From assembly GCF_013306565.1 (NCBI RefSeq), contig NZ_PZPO01000005.1, positions 124,001 to 188,000 of the forward strand: a stretch of DNA of 64,000 nt. Reading direction: 5' to 3'. Of this stretch, positions 40,284 to 49,627 are shown piece after piece. Below the pieces are notes generated by a model. It did not search any database. It was not told the DNA's origin and saw nothing but the letters and a program-made list of their open reading frames with translations. This stretch comes from Hyphomicrobium sulfonivorans. GTDB lineage: Bacteria; Pseudomonadota; Alphaproteobacteria; Rhizobiales; Hyphomicrobiaceae. Every line of letters begins with the position of its first letter. Within the stretch, counting starts at the first letter, position 1. Both the position numbers and the translations under genes were made by a program.

Positions 40284-42305
40284 ATGGCGGATGCGGCTGA
40301 GCGTTCTGCAGATGCGGATACGCCTGTAAATCCCTATAGCCTGCTAGAGGCCGTCAACAATTCCAGCGACACCTCCCACACCGGCTGGCTGATATTCCTG
40401 GCCATCATGACCTACCTCATGATTGCCGTCGCCGGTGTGACGCATGAAGCGCTGCTGACTGAAACGCCGGTGCAGCTGCCGATCCTTCAGGTCAACATCC
40501 AGCTCAAACAGTTCTTTCAGTTCGCCCCCGTGGTGCTGGTGCTGTTCCACATCGGCATTCTGGCTCAGCTGGTGCTGCTGGCCCGCAAGGCGCTGGAATT
40601 CGACCGCGCGATCAGCCTCCTGGAGATTTCCGGCAAGCGTACCCACCCGCTGCGGCTGGAGCTGCATAATTTCTTTTTCGTGCAAAGCATCGCCGGGCCG
40701 CACCGGTCGGCGCTGATGAGCGGCTTCCTCAACATCATGTCGTGGCTCACCATCATCATCCTGCCGCTGGTGCTGCTGCTCTATATGCAGGTGGCGTTTC
40801 TGCCCTACCACGACGTCGCGACAACCTGGATCACCCGCATCTTCCTGACGCTCGATATCGTCGCCGTGCTGCTGATCGGCGTGTTTCTGATGCGTGCCGA
40901 AACGTCGTTCTTTCAGGCGTTCTGGCGTTCGACGATCACGCACCCCCTCAGTGTTGTGGCGACGGCCGTGGTGCTGGGCACGGTGCTTTATCTGTCATAT
41001 TTCGCGGCAACGGTACCGGGCGAGCGGCTGGACACGATCGGCCGCAAGTTGACAGCGTGGGCGGCGCTGCCCGGCGATGGCAAGCTGCAACACAGCGGTT
41101 TGACGATACCGGCACTGGTAGGCGACGATGCGATCCTCGGCATGTTTCACCGCAATCTTGTGGTGACCGATTCCGAGTTGCTGGGCGGCGAGGGCGGCAA
41201 GACGCTGCGGCTGCGCGGCCGCGATCTGCGCCATGCCAAGCTGGACCGTACCGATCTTGCCGGTGTGGATCTGACCGGCGCGCGGCTTGATGGTGCCAGT
41301 CTGATCGGCGCCAACCTTGAGAACGCATCGCTCGGTTGTGCAGAACCCGATGCGCTGATGCTGAGCGATAGTCGCGATGTGGCGCGCTGTGTTTCCGCGC
41401 GCGGGGTCGATCTCAGCCGCGCCCGGCTGAAGGGCGCACGGCTTTGGGGCATCGATCTGTCGGCCGCCAGGCTGAACGACGCCGAGCTTGAAGGAGCTGA
41501 CCTCGGCAACGCGGTGCTGAGCGGCGCCAGTCTGGTCAACGCGCAGCTCGACAAGGCTGAGCTTACGGGTGGCGTGCAGGCGCAGGGCGCCAACTTCCTC
41601 AATGCATCTCTGCAAGGCGCGGATCTCACCGGCGCGCGGTTGCAGCTGGCGGATTTTTCCAGCGCGTCGATGCAGGGCGTGATCTTGAATTTCGCCCAGC
41701 TTGAAGGCGCGATGCTGCGTGACGCAAACCTTGAGGCGGCCAGCCTCATGCGGGCGAAGCTCATCGGCGCCGATATGGCCGATATGCGCATCACCGGTGG
41801 CGATCTGCGTGGCACGCAGGTCTGGATGTCGTCGACGCCGCTCTGGGATGGCACCGGGCTGACGGATCTTTCCGAGCTCGTGGTGCGCGCGCCCAGTGAT
41901 GCCGATCTGGCGGCGCTGAAGGCAGGTTTGCAGGCGATTTCAGGGTCCGATGCCGGCGTGCGTGCCAAGGAGCTCTGGGCTCAGATCAGCGGTGGCAGTG
42001 GGGCCTGGAGCGGCACAGTCGATCATCAGCGGTGGCAGAGCTGGGTTGGCGCGACGCCGGTGCCGCCAGCCCTCACTTACCGCGAAGACCTCACCGCCTA
42101 TCTGCTCAAGCTCATGTGCAGCACGCGCTGGAGCGACGGCGCCGTGGCGTCGGGCATCGCGCGCCGGGCGGCATCGCCTCAGTTCCGGGGGGATGCGGTG
42201 CTTGTGTATGACCGCCTGCGTGGCAACAGCTGCCCGGCTTCGGCCCACGCCGCGCCGGGGGCAATGAAGGTGCTGTCGGTTGCTGCCGAAAACGCACGGA
42301 ATTGA
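40284..42305 (+). CDS. Polytopic membrane protein with pentapeptide-repeat domain
   Basis: 673 aa. About five membrane helices fill residues 35-245 (GWLIFLAIMTYLMIAVAGV, FFQFAPVVLVLFHIGILAQLV, LTIIILPLVLLLYMQVAF, IFLTLDIVAVLLIGVFLM, SVVATAVVLGTVLYLSYF). A long pentapeptide-repeat solenoid follows at about 310-510, with A(D/N)LxxA-type units (LRHAKLDRTDLAGVDLTGAR, LEGADLGNAVLSGASLVNAQ). An unassigned C-terminal region ends at 673. The solenoid could act as an interaction scaffold. ATG at 40284 with GTGGGG upstream is preferred over TTG 40278. Function unknown. Confidence 0.86.
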   Translation: MADAAERSADADTPVNPYSLLEAVNNSSDTSHTGWLIFLAIMTYLMIAVAGVTHEALLTETPVQLPILQVNIQLKQFFQFAPVVLVLFHIGILAQLVLLARKALEFDRAISLLEISGKRTHPLRLELHNFFFVQSIAGPHRSALMSGFLNIMSWLTIIILPLVLLLYMQVAFLPYHDVATTWITRIFLTLDIVAVLLIGVFLMRAETSFFQAFWRSTITHPLSVVATAVVLGTVLYLSYFAATVPGERLDTIGRKLTAWAALPGDGKLQHSGLTIPALVGDDAILGMFHRNLVVTDSELLGGEGGKTLRLRGRDLRHAKLDRTDLAGVDLTGARLDGASLIGANLENASLGCAEPDALMLSDSRDVARCVSARGVDLSRARLKGARLWGIDLSAARLNDAELEGADLGNAVLSGASLVNAQLDKAELTGGVQAQGANFLNASLQGADLTGARLQLADFSSASMQGVILNFAQLEGAMLRDANLEAASLMRAKLIGADMADMRITGGDLRGTQVWMSSTPLWDGTGLTDLSELVVRAPSDADLAALKAGLQAISGSDAGVRAKELWAQISGGSGAWSGTVDHQRWQSWVGATPVPPALTYREDLTAYLLKLMCSTRWSDGAVASGIARRAASPQFRGDAVLVYDRLRGNSCPASAHAAPGAMKVLSVAAENARN

Positions 42306-42708
42306 ATAGGTTGATGCAACTCTTGCCAGATCGGTGACGTGGGTTTAGTCTGGAACGTATTGAGAACATGCAGCCTTAGGACCATGCTATCTGCGGTAGG
42401 CAACGCCGCCCGTCCGATCGCACCCGTCGAGCCGCAACGTGGTCTGGCCCAGACGCGGATGCGCGCACGTTACCGTGGACAACTGCAACCGGCGCCGTGC
42501 GGTGCGGGTTTGGTGTGGTTAGGTTGGCAGTGAGACTCAGTCTGGATCCGGGGCCCGCCATTGCGGGTTCTGTTGACAGCGGTAAGCAAATTGCGGCCTC
42601 CGGGCTCATGCGCCCTTGCCAAAGCGGCGCGCCGAAGCCCGCCCGTGCCGGACGCCTTTTGAAGGCGAGCGGCAAAGGCCGCACAAACAGAAATGCTAAG
42701 GAGTGACC
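42306..42708. other. Intergenic region upstream of ssb
   Basis: About 400 bases without a supportable gene. It should hold the ssb promoter; I did not find a convincing LexA-type box by eye, though one would be of interest given the role of Ssb. Confidence 0.4.
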
Positions 42709-43260
42709 ATGGCAGGCTCGGTCAACAAGGTAATCCTGGTCGGCAATCTCGGCAGGGATCCTGAGATCCGCCGCACGCAGGACGGCAAGCCGATCGCAAA
42801 CCTGCGCATCGCGACATCCGAGACGTGGCGGGATCGCAATTCGGGCGAGCGCCGCGAGCGGACGGAATGGCACTCGGTGGTGATCTTCAACGAGAACCTG
42901 TGCCGGATTGCCGAGCAGTATCTGCGCAAGGGCTCCAAGGTGTTCGTTGAAGGCGCGTTGCAGACCCGCAAGTGGCAGGGTCAGGACGGGCAGGATCGCT
43001 ACACCACGGAAGTGGTGCTGCAGGGCTTCAATGGCAATCTGACCATGCTTGATGGTCGCGCTGGTGGCGGCATGTCCGAAGGCGGTCAGGTGGACTACGC
43101 CGGCGATAACGGCGGTTTCGGCGGTGGCAGCAGCGGTGGCGGCTACGGCGGGGAGAGCAACTCGCGCTCGTCCGGTTCACGTAGCGGCGGCAGCAGTGGT
43201 GGTGGCGGCAATAGCAGCCCCAGCTTCGATCGTCAGCTCGACGACGAAATTCCGTTCTGA
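42709..43260 (+). CDS. ssb: Single-stranded DNA-binding protein
   Basis: 183 aa. N-terminal OB fold (about 1-115) begins [20 protein letters not shown] and contains [23 protein letters not shown] Gly/Ser-rich disordered linker follows, and the acidic tip DDEIPF recruits replication and repair partners. The ATG at 42709 follows TAAGGAGTGACC, a strong ribosome site, and is chosen over a GTG two codons upstream. uvrA lies several kilobases away rather than adjacent and divergent, as in many bacteria. Confidence 0.97.
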   Translation: MAGSVNKVILVGNLGRDPEIRRTQDGKPIANLRIATSETWRDRNSGERRERTEWHSVVIFNENLCRIAEQYLRKGSKVFVEGALQTRKWQGQDGQDRYTTEVVLQGFNGNLTMLDGRAGGGMSEGGQVDYAGDNGGFGGGSSGGGYGGESNSRSSGSRSGGSSGGGGNSSPSFDRQLDDEIPF

Positions 43261-43652
43261 TTGGCCCTGACGACGCCCAATCATAGGGTAGCATCTGCCA
43301 GTAAATCTGCATCAGCCCCGATGGCTTCCATCGGGGCTGATCTCGTTTCATGCCAGCGTTGCGATCGCCATTGCAGGCTGACATGAGCACCGTCCCTGTC
43401 GTGGCGTGCTGTTGGGCAATTAGATGAAATTCGCCCTTTGATTGCGCTGCCAAGTTTCCGGCCAGCTTTGCCACAAACAGCATTTCTACCGGTCGCTCCA
43501 GCTTCACCGATCGGGGCGACGGGGTTGTGCGGCTGAACTTTTAAACTGTTTTTGTCCGCGTCCTGAACGGATCTGAAATTCCACCGCAATAAAATCAGCC
43601 ATATGACTATCAGTAATAGGGATAACCGCAGTGTGCTGCGTCGGTAGGCACG
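43261..43652. other. Intergenic region between ssb and the GGDEF gene
   Basis: About 390 bases. It contains the strong hairpin annotated at 43311-43341 and otherwise no supportable frame. Confidence 0.5.
43311..43341 (+). terminator. Probable terminator hairpin after ssb
   Basis: Perfect arms ATCAGCCCCGATGG and CCATCGGGGCTGAT with a three-base loop. Only CTCGTTTC follows, so the T-run is weak. Confidence 0.65.
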
Positions 43653-45467
43653 ATGACAGAGTGGGAGCGGGAAAAATTCATCGGACCAACCGCCGAGCAG
43701 GTTGAGTGTTGGCTCCATGCGCAGTCGGAATTGGACTGGGCTCGGGTAGGGTTGCCGCCTCTCAGCGATTGGGATCCTGCGCTGCTTGCTGTTCTGCGGA
43801 TGTCGGTATACGCGCCCAGCCCGATGTTGCTGCTTGTTGGGCACGAGGGCATTGTTATCGCCAACGATGCTGCGCGGCAGCTGTTCGCAATCAAGGCGTC
43901 GGCTGGAAGTTTCAACGGTCGCGCGGTTGCGGATGTTCTGCCCGCTTACGCACCACTTTGGAAATTGATCCTCACCAGAGCACAACTGGGTGAAACGACG
44001 GCTCTGCGCGACGAACCGATCCGAACACCGGCGAGTGACGGCGATGAGCAACTGAGATGGTTCCATCTGGACTTCATGCCGGTGCTTGATTCCGCAAACG
44101 GGTTTCTGGGCACCCTTGGCATGGTGTGTGATGTAACCGACCACATCCAGCGCATTCACGAGTTGTCGGATTCCGAAGAGCGGTTGCGTCTCGCCCTTGA
44201 CGGATCGGGAATGGTCGGTGTGTGGACGCTAGATGTTGCTTCGGGCTTGAGCACTGCGGATGTGAATGTTGCGCGCGCCTATGGGCTCTCGGAAGAGGAT
44301 TGCAAAAACGGCATTGATGACAGTCTGTTTTTTGACGCCATCCATCCGGATGATCGAGAGAGGGTGCAGACGGCGTTCGAGCATGCGGTCGTCACGCGTT
44401 CATCCTATCAAAACAAATATCGCGTGATTGGCCGCGATGGCAAAACGCGCTGGGTCATCACGTCAGCCAAGCCGTCGATTGATGGCTACGGCGAAGTCAT
44501 GCGCATGCTCGGTGTTGTGATCGATGTCACTAATCAGATGGAAACAGCATCCGCACTTGCTGAAAGCCGGTTCCGCTTTCAAACGCTGACAGAAGCGCTG
44601 CCTCAAATCGTCTGGAGCTGTGCTGCGGATGGTGAGCATGACTACTTTTCGAAACGGTGGAGCGAATTTACCGGGATTGCGCCTGAGAACATCGTGGAGG
44701 AGACGTGGAAGGAGCTGGTTTTTCCCGACCATTGGCCAACGGTGTCGGATGTCTGGGATGCGGCGCTGCGTTCCGGCGAACCGTACGACATCGATTATCG
44801 CTTCCGCCATCATTCGGGTGAATATCGTTGGCTGCGCGTCATGGCTCTCCCGATACGTGACGACGACGGCAAGGTGATCCGCTGGTTTGGCACCAGTACC
44901 GATGTGCACGACGCGTATCTGTTGGCGGAGCAGCGCGAGAAGCTGGCCGATGAGCTGGTGAAGATTGCTACGGTAGATCATCTCACGCAGGTTCTGACGC
45001 GCAGGGCGTTCATCGACCGGGCATCGGAATTTCTCGATGCTGGAGCGGCCGCTGAGGTGAGCATGCTGATGCTCGATATCGATCACTTCAAATCCATCAA
45101 CGATACCTACGGCCACGCTGGAGGCGATTGCGTTCTGGTCTACGCTGCCAAGCGCGTGCAAGCCTGCCTGAAGCAGCACGATCTGATCGGGCGCCTGGGT
45201 GGTGAGGAGTTTGCGGTTCTGCTGCCGGGCTGTGCGGTTGAACAGGCGCATCAGGTTGCTCACCGCATCCTGCACCTTATGCAAAGAGACCCATTCAAGC
45301 TTGAAGACGGCCAGCAAGTTTCTGTGACGGTGAGTATCGGAATGACGACTGGCGCCGCCGGGGCGAACTCACTGGACGAGTTGCTGATGATTGCGGATCA
45401 GGCGCTTTATGGTGCCAAGAACGGTGGCCGCAACCGGGCAGTGTTCTCGTCTGCCCAGACCGCGTAG
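43653..45467 (+). CDS. Diguanylate cyclase with PAS sensor domains
   Basis: 604 aa cytoplasmic sensor. Three PAS/PAC-type modules are visible: about 40-165, 172-295 (ALDGSGMVGVWTLD, HPDDRERVQTAF, RDGKTRWVITSAKP) and 303-420 (LPQIVWSCAADGEHDYFSKR, HSGEYRWLRVMALP). The C-terminal GGDEF domain (about 432-600) has the active-site GGEEF at 516-520 and metal-binding Asp475, so it should make c-di-GMP. The inhibitory I-site RxxD reads KQHD at 507-510, a conservative change that may weaken product feedback. No EAL domain. ATG at 43653. Confidence 0.92.
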   Translation: MTEWEREKFIGPTAEQVECWLHAQSELDWARVGLPPLSDWDPALLAVLRMSVYAPSPMLLLVGHEGIVIANDAARQLFAIKASAGSFNGRAVADVLPAYAPLWKLILTRAQLGETTALRDEPIRTPASDGDEQLRWFHLDFMPVLDSANGFLGTLGMVCDVTDHIQRIHELSDSEERLRLALDGSGMVGVWTLDVASGLSTADVNVARAYGLSEEDCKNGIDDSLFFDAIHPDDRERVQTAFEHAVVTRSSYQNKYRVIGRDGKTRWVITSAKPSIDGYGEVMRMLGVVIDVTNQMETASALAESRFRFQTLTEALPQIVWSCAADGEHDYFSKRWSEFTGIAPENIVEETWKELVFPDHWPTVSDVWDAALRSGEPYDIDYRFRHHSGEYRWLRVMALPIRDDDGKVIRWFGTSTDVHDAYLLAEQREKLADELVKIATVDHLTQVLTRRAFIDRASEFLDAGAAAEVSMLMLDIDHFKSINDTYGHAGGDCVLVYAAKRVQACLKQHDLIGRLGGEEFAVLLPGCAVEQAHQVAHRILHLMQRDPFKLEDGQQVSVTVSIGMTTGAAGANSLDELLMIADQALYGAKNGGRNRAVFSSAQTA

Positions 45468-45705
45468 GTTCGACTGCCGCCATTGAGGCTCACCGGCCAG
45501 GTTCGGCCGTGAAAACTTGATCCGCCGCAACTTCGCCTTTTTTCGTCGCATCTCACGCGCACAATTCTGCGCGCTTGGTTAGCGTTTAAGCCTGGCTTGC
45601 AGCCTTCGTTCATGTTGAGGGCGCTACCACAATTCCGCCGATCATCTTTCGCACATGGCGGCGTTACCATCCGACATTCGTCGGCACCCAACGTAGGAGA
45701 CTTAC

Positions 45706-46560
45706 ATGCTTTGGCGAGCTCTACTGACGCCCGTCGTCGCCTTATTGACTACTGTTACTCTGATTGGCGCAGTTTCGGCTCAACCCCGCGATTATGATCG
45801 CGGCGGTGATCGCGGCCGCCATGGTCCTCCGGGAGCTGGCCCCAATCGGCCCGGCCCTGACCGCGGCCCGCCGGTTCGCGGCCCGCAGGAGGTTTGGGAA
45901 CTTCTGGGTGAGCAGGCTGTCGGCTTTGGCGTCGACCGCGATGTGATCCGCGTTGGCCGCCGCGAAGGTTTCTTTAGCAAGATCGCGCTCGAAGTTCGTG
46001 ACAACGAAGTCGAAATTCTCGACCTCAAGGTGTTCTTTCACCGCGGTCCCCCGCAGGACGTCCGCGTGCGCCAGCGTATCCGTCCCGGCGACCGTACGCG
46101 GCCAATCGATCTTGTCGGCGGTGAGCGTGTGATCGACCGCATTGAAATCGTCTACCGTTCGCGTCCGGGTTATCGTGGGCGCGCAAAGGTTGCCGTCTAC
46201 GGCGTGAAGTGGGTGCGTCCGATGCCGCCGCCGCCGGTCGCCCGTTGGGAAGAGCTTGGTTGCAGCAAGGCCGGCTTCCTGCCCAACAAGGATGTGATTC
46301 GTGTTGGTCGCCGCGAAGGCCGCTTCAGCCAGATCCAGCTGCGCGCCTTCCGCAACAAGGTGCACATCCTCAACCTGCGCGTGATCTATGGTAACGGCGC
46401 ACCCGACGACATCCCTGTGAAGTCGGAGATCCGCGACGGTGGCGAAAGCCGCCCGCTCGACCTGAAGGGCAACGGACGCTTCATCGACAGCGTTGAGCTG
46501 TATTATGTGGCGCAGCCCAGCTTCAAGGGTTCGGCTCAGGTCTGCATCTTCGGACGTTGA
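45706..46560 (+). CDS. Secreted protein with two DUF2541-like repeats
   Basis: 284 aa with a signal peptide (MLWRALLTPVVALLTTVTLI, cleavage near VSA-QP) and a Gly/Pro/Arg-rich linker. Two homologous domains of about 90 residues follow. Both contain the block (D/K)DVIRVGRREGxFSxI, then a strand pair EILDLKVFF or HILNLRVIY, then RPxDLxGxxRxIDxxE. This matches DUF2541, function unknown; periplasmic location is likely. ATG at 45706, with GTAGGAGACTTAC just upstream. A terminator follows. Confidence 0.85.
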   Translation: MLWRALLTPVVALLTTVTLIGAVSAQPRDYDRGGDRGRHGPPGAGPNRPGPDRGPPVRGPQEVWELLGEQAVGFGVDRDVIRVGRREGFFSKIALEVRDNEVEILDLKVFFHRGPPQDVRVRQRIRPGDRTRPIDLVGGERVIDRIEIVYRSRPGYRGRAKVAVYGVKWVRPMPPPPVARWEELGCSKAGFLPNKDVIRVGRREGRFSQIQLRAFRNKVHILNLRVIYGNGAPDDIPVKSEIRDGGESRPLDLKGNGRFIDSVELYYVAQPSFKGSAQVCIFGR

Positions 46561-46597
46561 TGCGGACCGATTAGCGCAGCTTCACTCCAATTACGGA

Positions 46598-46625
46598 AGC
46601 CCCGCCCCACGGCGGGGCTTTTTCG
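46598..46625 (+). terminator. Rho-independent terminator after the DUF2541 gene
   Basis: Stem AGCCCCGCC/GGCGGGGCT with a CCAC loop followed by TTTTC. Confidence 0.92.
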
Positions 46626-46730
46626 GTTATAGAGGGTGCTTCGTGGTCAAGCGCAGAAATGCACCGGGCTGCGGCTTGGCCTGACGGCGCCCAGGCTGAT
46701 GTTCCCCGACTGACATAACTGGAACAGGAT

Positions 46731-47183
46731 ATGCGGATGGATCTGGGCTGGGCCCTGCTGGGGATCGTGGCCGGCATGTTTATCGCCTTGCAGGGGCCGA
46801 TAAACGCGCAATTGGCATTCAAGCTAGGCACGCCGATCGCGGCTTCGGCGGCATCGTTCGTTGCCGGTGCTCTTCTGTTGCTGGTGCTGGCAAGCGTTGT
46901 GACAAACGTGCAGGGCACGGCCATCAACTGGGGCGCGCCGCCGTGGTGGATGTACGTGGTGGGCGGATCGCTGGGCGCGGTGTTCGTCACCTGCGCACTC
47001 ATTCTCACGCCGAAGCTCGGCGCGGCCGCCACCATGGCGCTGATCGTAGCAGGTCAGTTGCTGGCCGGATTGGCGCTGGATCGCCTGGGCTGGTTCGATC
47101 TGGCCGTGCGCGAACTGACCATCGGCCGTGTTGGCGGCGCTATGCTGCTGATTGCGGGCGCGCTGCTGATCCGTTTCGGTTAA
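46731..47183 (+). CDS. DMT family transporter (DUF606/YdcZ type)
   Basis: 150 aa with five membrane helices. The motif LQGPINAQLAFKLGTPIAAS in the first part and LTPKLGAAATMALIVAGQLLAGL in the second are typical of the short DUF606 drug/metabolite transporter relatives, which work as dimers of small subunits. Substrate unknown. ATG at 46731 is used. The next gene, queA, starts 176 bases downstream. Confidence 0.85.
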   Translation: MRMDLGWALLGIVAGMFIALQGPINAQLAFKLGTPIAASAASFVAGALLLLVLASVVTNVQGTAINWGAPPWWMYVVGGSLGAVFVTCALILTPKLGAAATMALIVAGQLLAGLALDRLGWFDLAVRELTIGRVGGAMLLIAGALLIRFG

Positions 47184-47359
47184 CAGCCGGAGCGGCGCAC
47201 GGCATTCAACTAGCCGCCTGACGCTATAAAGCGCGCCCCCTTGCATCGGTGCGGCTCAGGCGGCACAAGCTCCACATCCATCCGCAAGCGGCTGGGCTTG
47301 AGCGGCTGGCCGTTGTGCCGTGCGCTCAGGTTCTGTCCGCCAAAGCCGTCCATTGGTTC

Positions 47360-48439
47360 ATGCGCACCGACCTTTTCGACTTTGAGCTGCCTGAAGACCG
47401 CATCGCGCTGCGCCCGGCAACGCCGCGTGATAGCGCGCGCTTGCTGTCGGTGCCGGCGGGCGATGTGGCATTCGCAGATCTCAGCGTTGGTGACCTGCCG
47501 CAGCTTTTGCAGCCGGGCGATGCATTGGTGTTCAACGACACGCGTGTCATTCCGGCGTCGCTCAGCGGTGTGCGTCAGCGCGGCGAATACAAGTCCAACG
47601 TATCGCTGCTGCTGATCGAGCGCCTTGCGCCGGATCGGTGGCGGACGTTCGCGCGGCCAGCCAAGCGCTTGCAGGCCGGTGATCGTCTGCAGTTCGGCCA
47701 CGACGGCGAGATGTGCATGCTGGGCGCGCTGCAAGGCACTGTTTTGAGCCGGGGCGAAGGCGGCGAAGTTGATGTCGCGTTCGATCTGTCGGGGCCGGAT
47801 CTTGACGCTGCAATTGCAGCCGTAGGCGAGATGCCGCTGCCGCCTTACATTGCCGGCAAGCGCGGCGTTGAAAGCACCGACCGCGCCGACTATCAGACGA
47901 TCTACGCCGCGCGCGACGGCGCTGTGGCCGCGCCCACTGCCGGGCTGCACTTCACACCGGAGTTGCTGGCGGCGCTTGCGGAGCGCGGCGTTTCAAGCCA
48001 CTTCGTGACGCTGCATGTCGGTGCGGGTACCTTTCTGCCGGTGAAGGTGGAAGACACCGCCGAGCACAAAATGCATTCCGAGTGGGGCGAGGTGAGCGCG
48101 CAAACGGTGCAGGCGCTCAACACTGTGCGCGCGAATGGCGGCCGCATCGTTGCTGTAGGCACGACCTCGTTGCGCCTGCTGGAATCGGCCGCCGCATCGG
48201 GCGAGTTGCAGCCTTTCAGCGATCACACCGACATCTTCATCACGCCCGGATATCGTTTTCGCGTTGTCGACGTGCTGATGACGAACTTCCATCTGCCGCG
48301 CTCCACGCTGTTCATGCTGGTTTCAGCGTTTGCTGGCCGTGAACGCATGCAGGCGGCCTATGCGCACGCGATCGCCAACGGCTATCGATTTTACTCCTAC
48401 GGCGATGCATCGCTGCTGATGCGTGCGCACCATGATTGA
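47360..48439 (+). CDS. queA: S-adenosylmethionine:tRNA ribosyltransferase-isomerase
   Basis: 359 aa. It transfers and isomerises the ribosyl moiety of SAM onto 7-aminomethyl-7-deazaguanosine in tRNA, forming epoxyqueuosine. Landmarks are the N-terminal [20 protein letters not shown], the loop [48 protein letters not shown] and [19 protein letters not shown]. The ATG at 47360 gives [11 protein letters not shown] and is preferred over an upstream alternative. It is just upstream of tgt, the enzyme of the preceding step in queuosine modification. Confidence 0.95.
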   Translation: MRTDLFDFELPEDRIALRPATPRDSARLLSVPAGDVAFADLSVGDLPQLLQPGDALVFNDTRVIPASLSGVRQRGEYKSNVSLLLIERLAPDRWRTFARPAKRLQAGDRLQFGHDGEMCMLGALQGTVLSRGEGGEVDVAFDLSGPDLDAAIAAVGEMPLPPYIAGKRGVESTDRADYQTIYAARDGAVAAPTAGLHFTPELLAALAERGVSSHFVTLHVGAGTFLPVKVEDTAEHKMHSEWGEVSAQTVQALNTVRANGGRIVAVGTTSLRLLESAAASGELQPFSDHTDIFITPGYRFRVVDVLMTNFHLPRSTLFMLVSAFAGRERMQAAYAHAIANGYRFYSYGDASLLMRAHHD

Positions 48440-48452
48440 TCGCACCGCAGAC

Positions 48453-49619
48453 ATGACGACTTCAGAAACGAAAGAACATTCACCGATGCAACAGCAGGCG
48501 CAGACATTCGGCTATCGGCTTCTGAAGCAGGACGGTGCGGCGCGGCTGGGCGAGGTGGTGACACCGCGTGGTATCGTGCGCACGCCGGCGTTCATGCCGG
48601 TGGGCACGGTGGCAACGGTGAAGGCCCTGACCTTCGATCAGGTGAAGCAGGCGGGCGCCGACATTGTGCTGGCCAACACCTATCACCTGATGCTGCGCCC
48701 CGGCGCAGAGCGGGTCGCGCGGCTTGGTGGGCTGCACAACTTCATGCGCTGGGACGGGCCAATCCTGACCGATAGCGGCGGCTTTCAGGTCATGTCACTG
48801 TCGAAGATCCGCAAGATCAACGAGGAGGGCGTGCGTTTTGCATCGCATATCGATGGATCGCGCCACCTGCTGACACCGGAACGGGCGGTGGAAATCCAGT
48901 GTCTGCTCGGGTCCGACATCCAGATGCAGCTCGACGAATGCATATCGCTGCCAGCGGAGCGCAAGGAAACCGCGCGGGCGATGGAGCTGTCGTTGCGCTG
49001 GGCCGCACGGGCGCAGCGCGCGTTCTCCGATCTGGCGAAGCCGGGGCAGGCGCTGTTTGGCATTGTGCAGGGCGGCGTCGATGCGGAGCTGCGTCAGCGC
49101 TCGGCGGAAGCGTTGGTTGCGATGGATCTGCCGGGGTATGCTGTCGGTGGCCTTGCGGTGGGCGAGGGGCAGGAGCTTATGCTGCGCACGCTTGATGGCG
49201 TGCTGCCGCATCTGCCATCGCACAAGCCGCGTTATCTGATGGGCGTTGGCACGCCGTCCGATCTCATCAAGTCCGTCGCCCGTGGCGTCGATATGTTCGA
49301 CTGCGTGATGCCGACGCGCAATGGTCGCCATGGCCTCGCCTTCACCTGGAATGGCAAGGTGAACCTGCGTAACGCCAGGCACGCGGACGACCCTGCGCCG
49401 CTGGACGAGCAAAGCTCGTGCCCCGGTGCGCGCGATTATTCCCGCGCCTATCTGCATCACCTCGTGCGCTCGGGTGAATATCTGGGTGCGATGCTGCTGT
49501 CGTGGGTCAACACCACATTCTATCAGGAGCTGATGGCGGCCATGCGCCTCGCCATCGCCGAAGGTCGCTTCAATACCTGGGCGGAAGAAACGCTCGACCG
49601 TATTGAACGCACGAACTGA
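48453..49619 (+). CDS. tgt: tRNA-guanine transglycosylase without the canonical zinc ligands
   Basis: 388 aa from the ATG at 48453; other in-frame starts are GTG 48423, ATG 48432 and ATG 48486, and the true start is uncertain. The enzyme exchanges G34 of certain tRNAs for preQ1. Active-site Asp107 ([10 protein letters not shown]) and nucleophile Asp283 ([11 protein letters not shown]) are intact. The structural zinc site, C-x-C-x2-C plus a later His in Zymomonas and E. coli, is mostly absent: the positions read Ser321, Cys323, Ala326 ([13 protein letters not shown]) and Val352 ([10 protein letters not shown]). The rest of the zinc subdomain ([20 protein letters not shown]) is conserved, so the fold must be held differently. 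Paired with queA. Confidence 0.94.
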   Translation: MTTSETKEHSPMQQQAQTFGYRLLKQDGAARLGEVVTPRGIVRTPAFMPVGTVATVKALTFDQVKQAGADIVLANTYHLMLRPGAERVARLGGLHNFMRWDGPILTDSGGFQVMSLSKIRKINEEGVRFASHIDGSRHLLTPERAVEIQCLLGSDIQMQLDECISLPAERKETARAMELSLRWAARAQRAFSDLAKPGQALFGIVQGGVDAELRQRSAEALVAMDLPGYAVGGLAVGEGQELMLRTLDGVLPHLPSHKPRYLMGVGTPSDLIKSVARGVDMFDCVMPTRNGRHGLAFTWNGKVNLRNARHADDPAPLDEQSSCPGARDYSRAYLHHLVRSGEYLGAMLLSWVNTTFYQELMAAMRLAIAEGRFNTWAEETLDRIERTN

Positions 49620-49627
49620 ACTGCTGG

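Noticed and set aside
48453-49619. Treating tgt as a pseudogene because zinc ligands are missing
   Set aside because: The frame is intact, catalytic residues are kept, and it stays next to queA; the loss looks like a lineage change, not decay.
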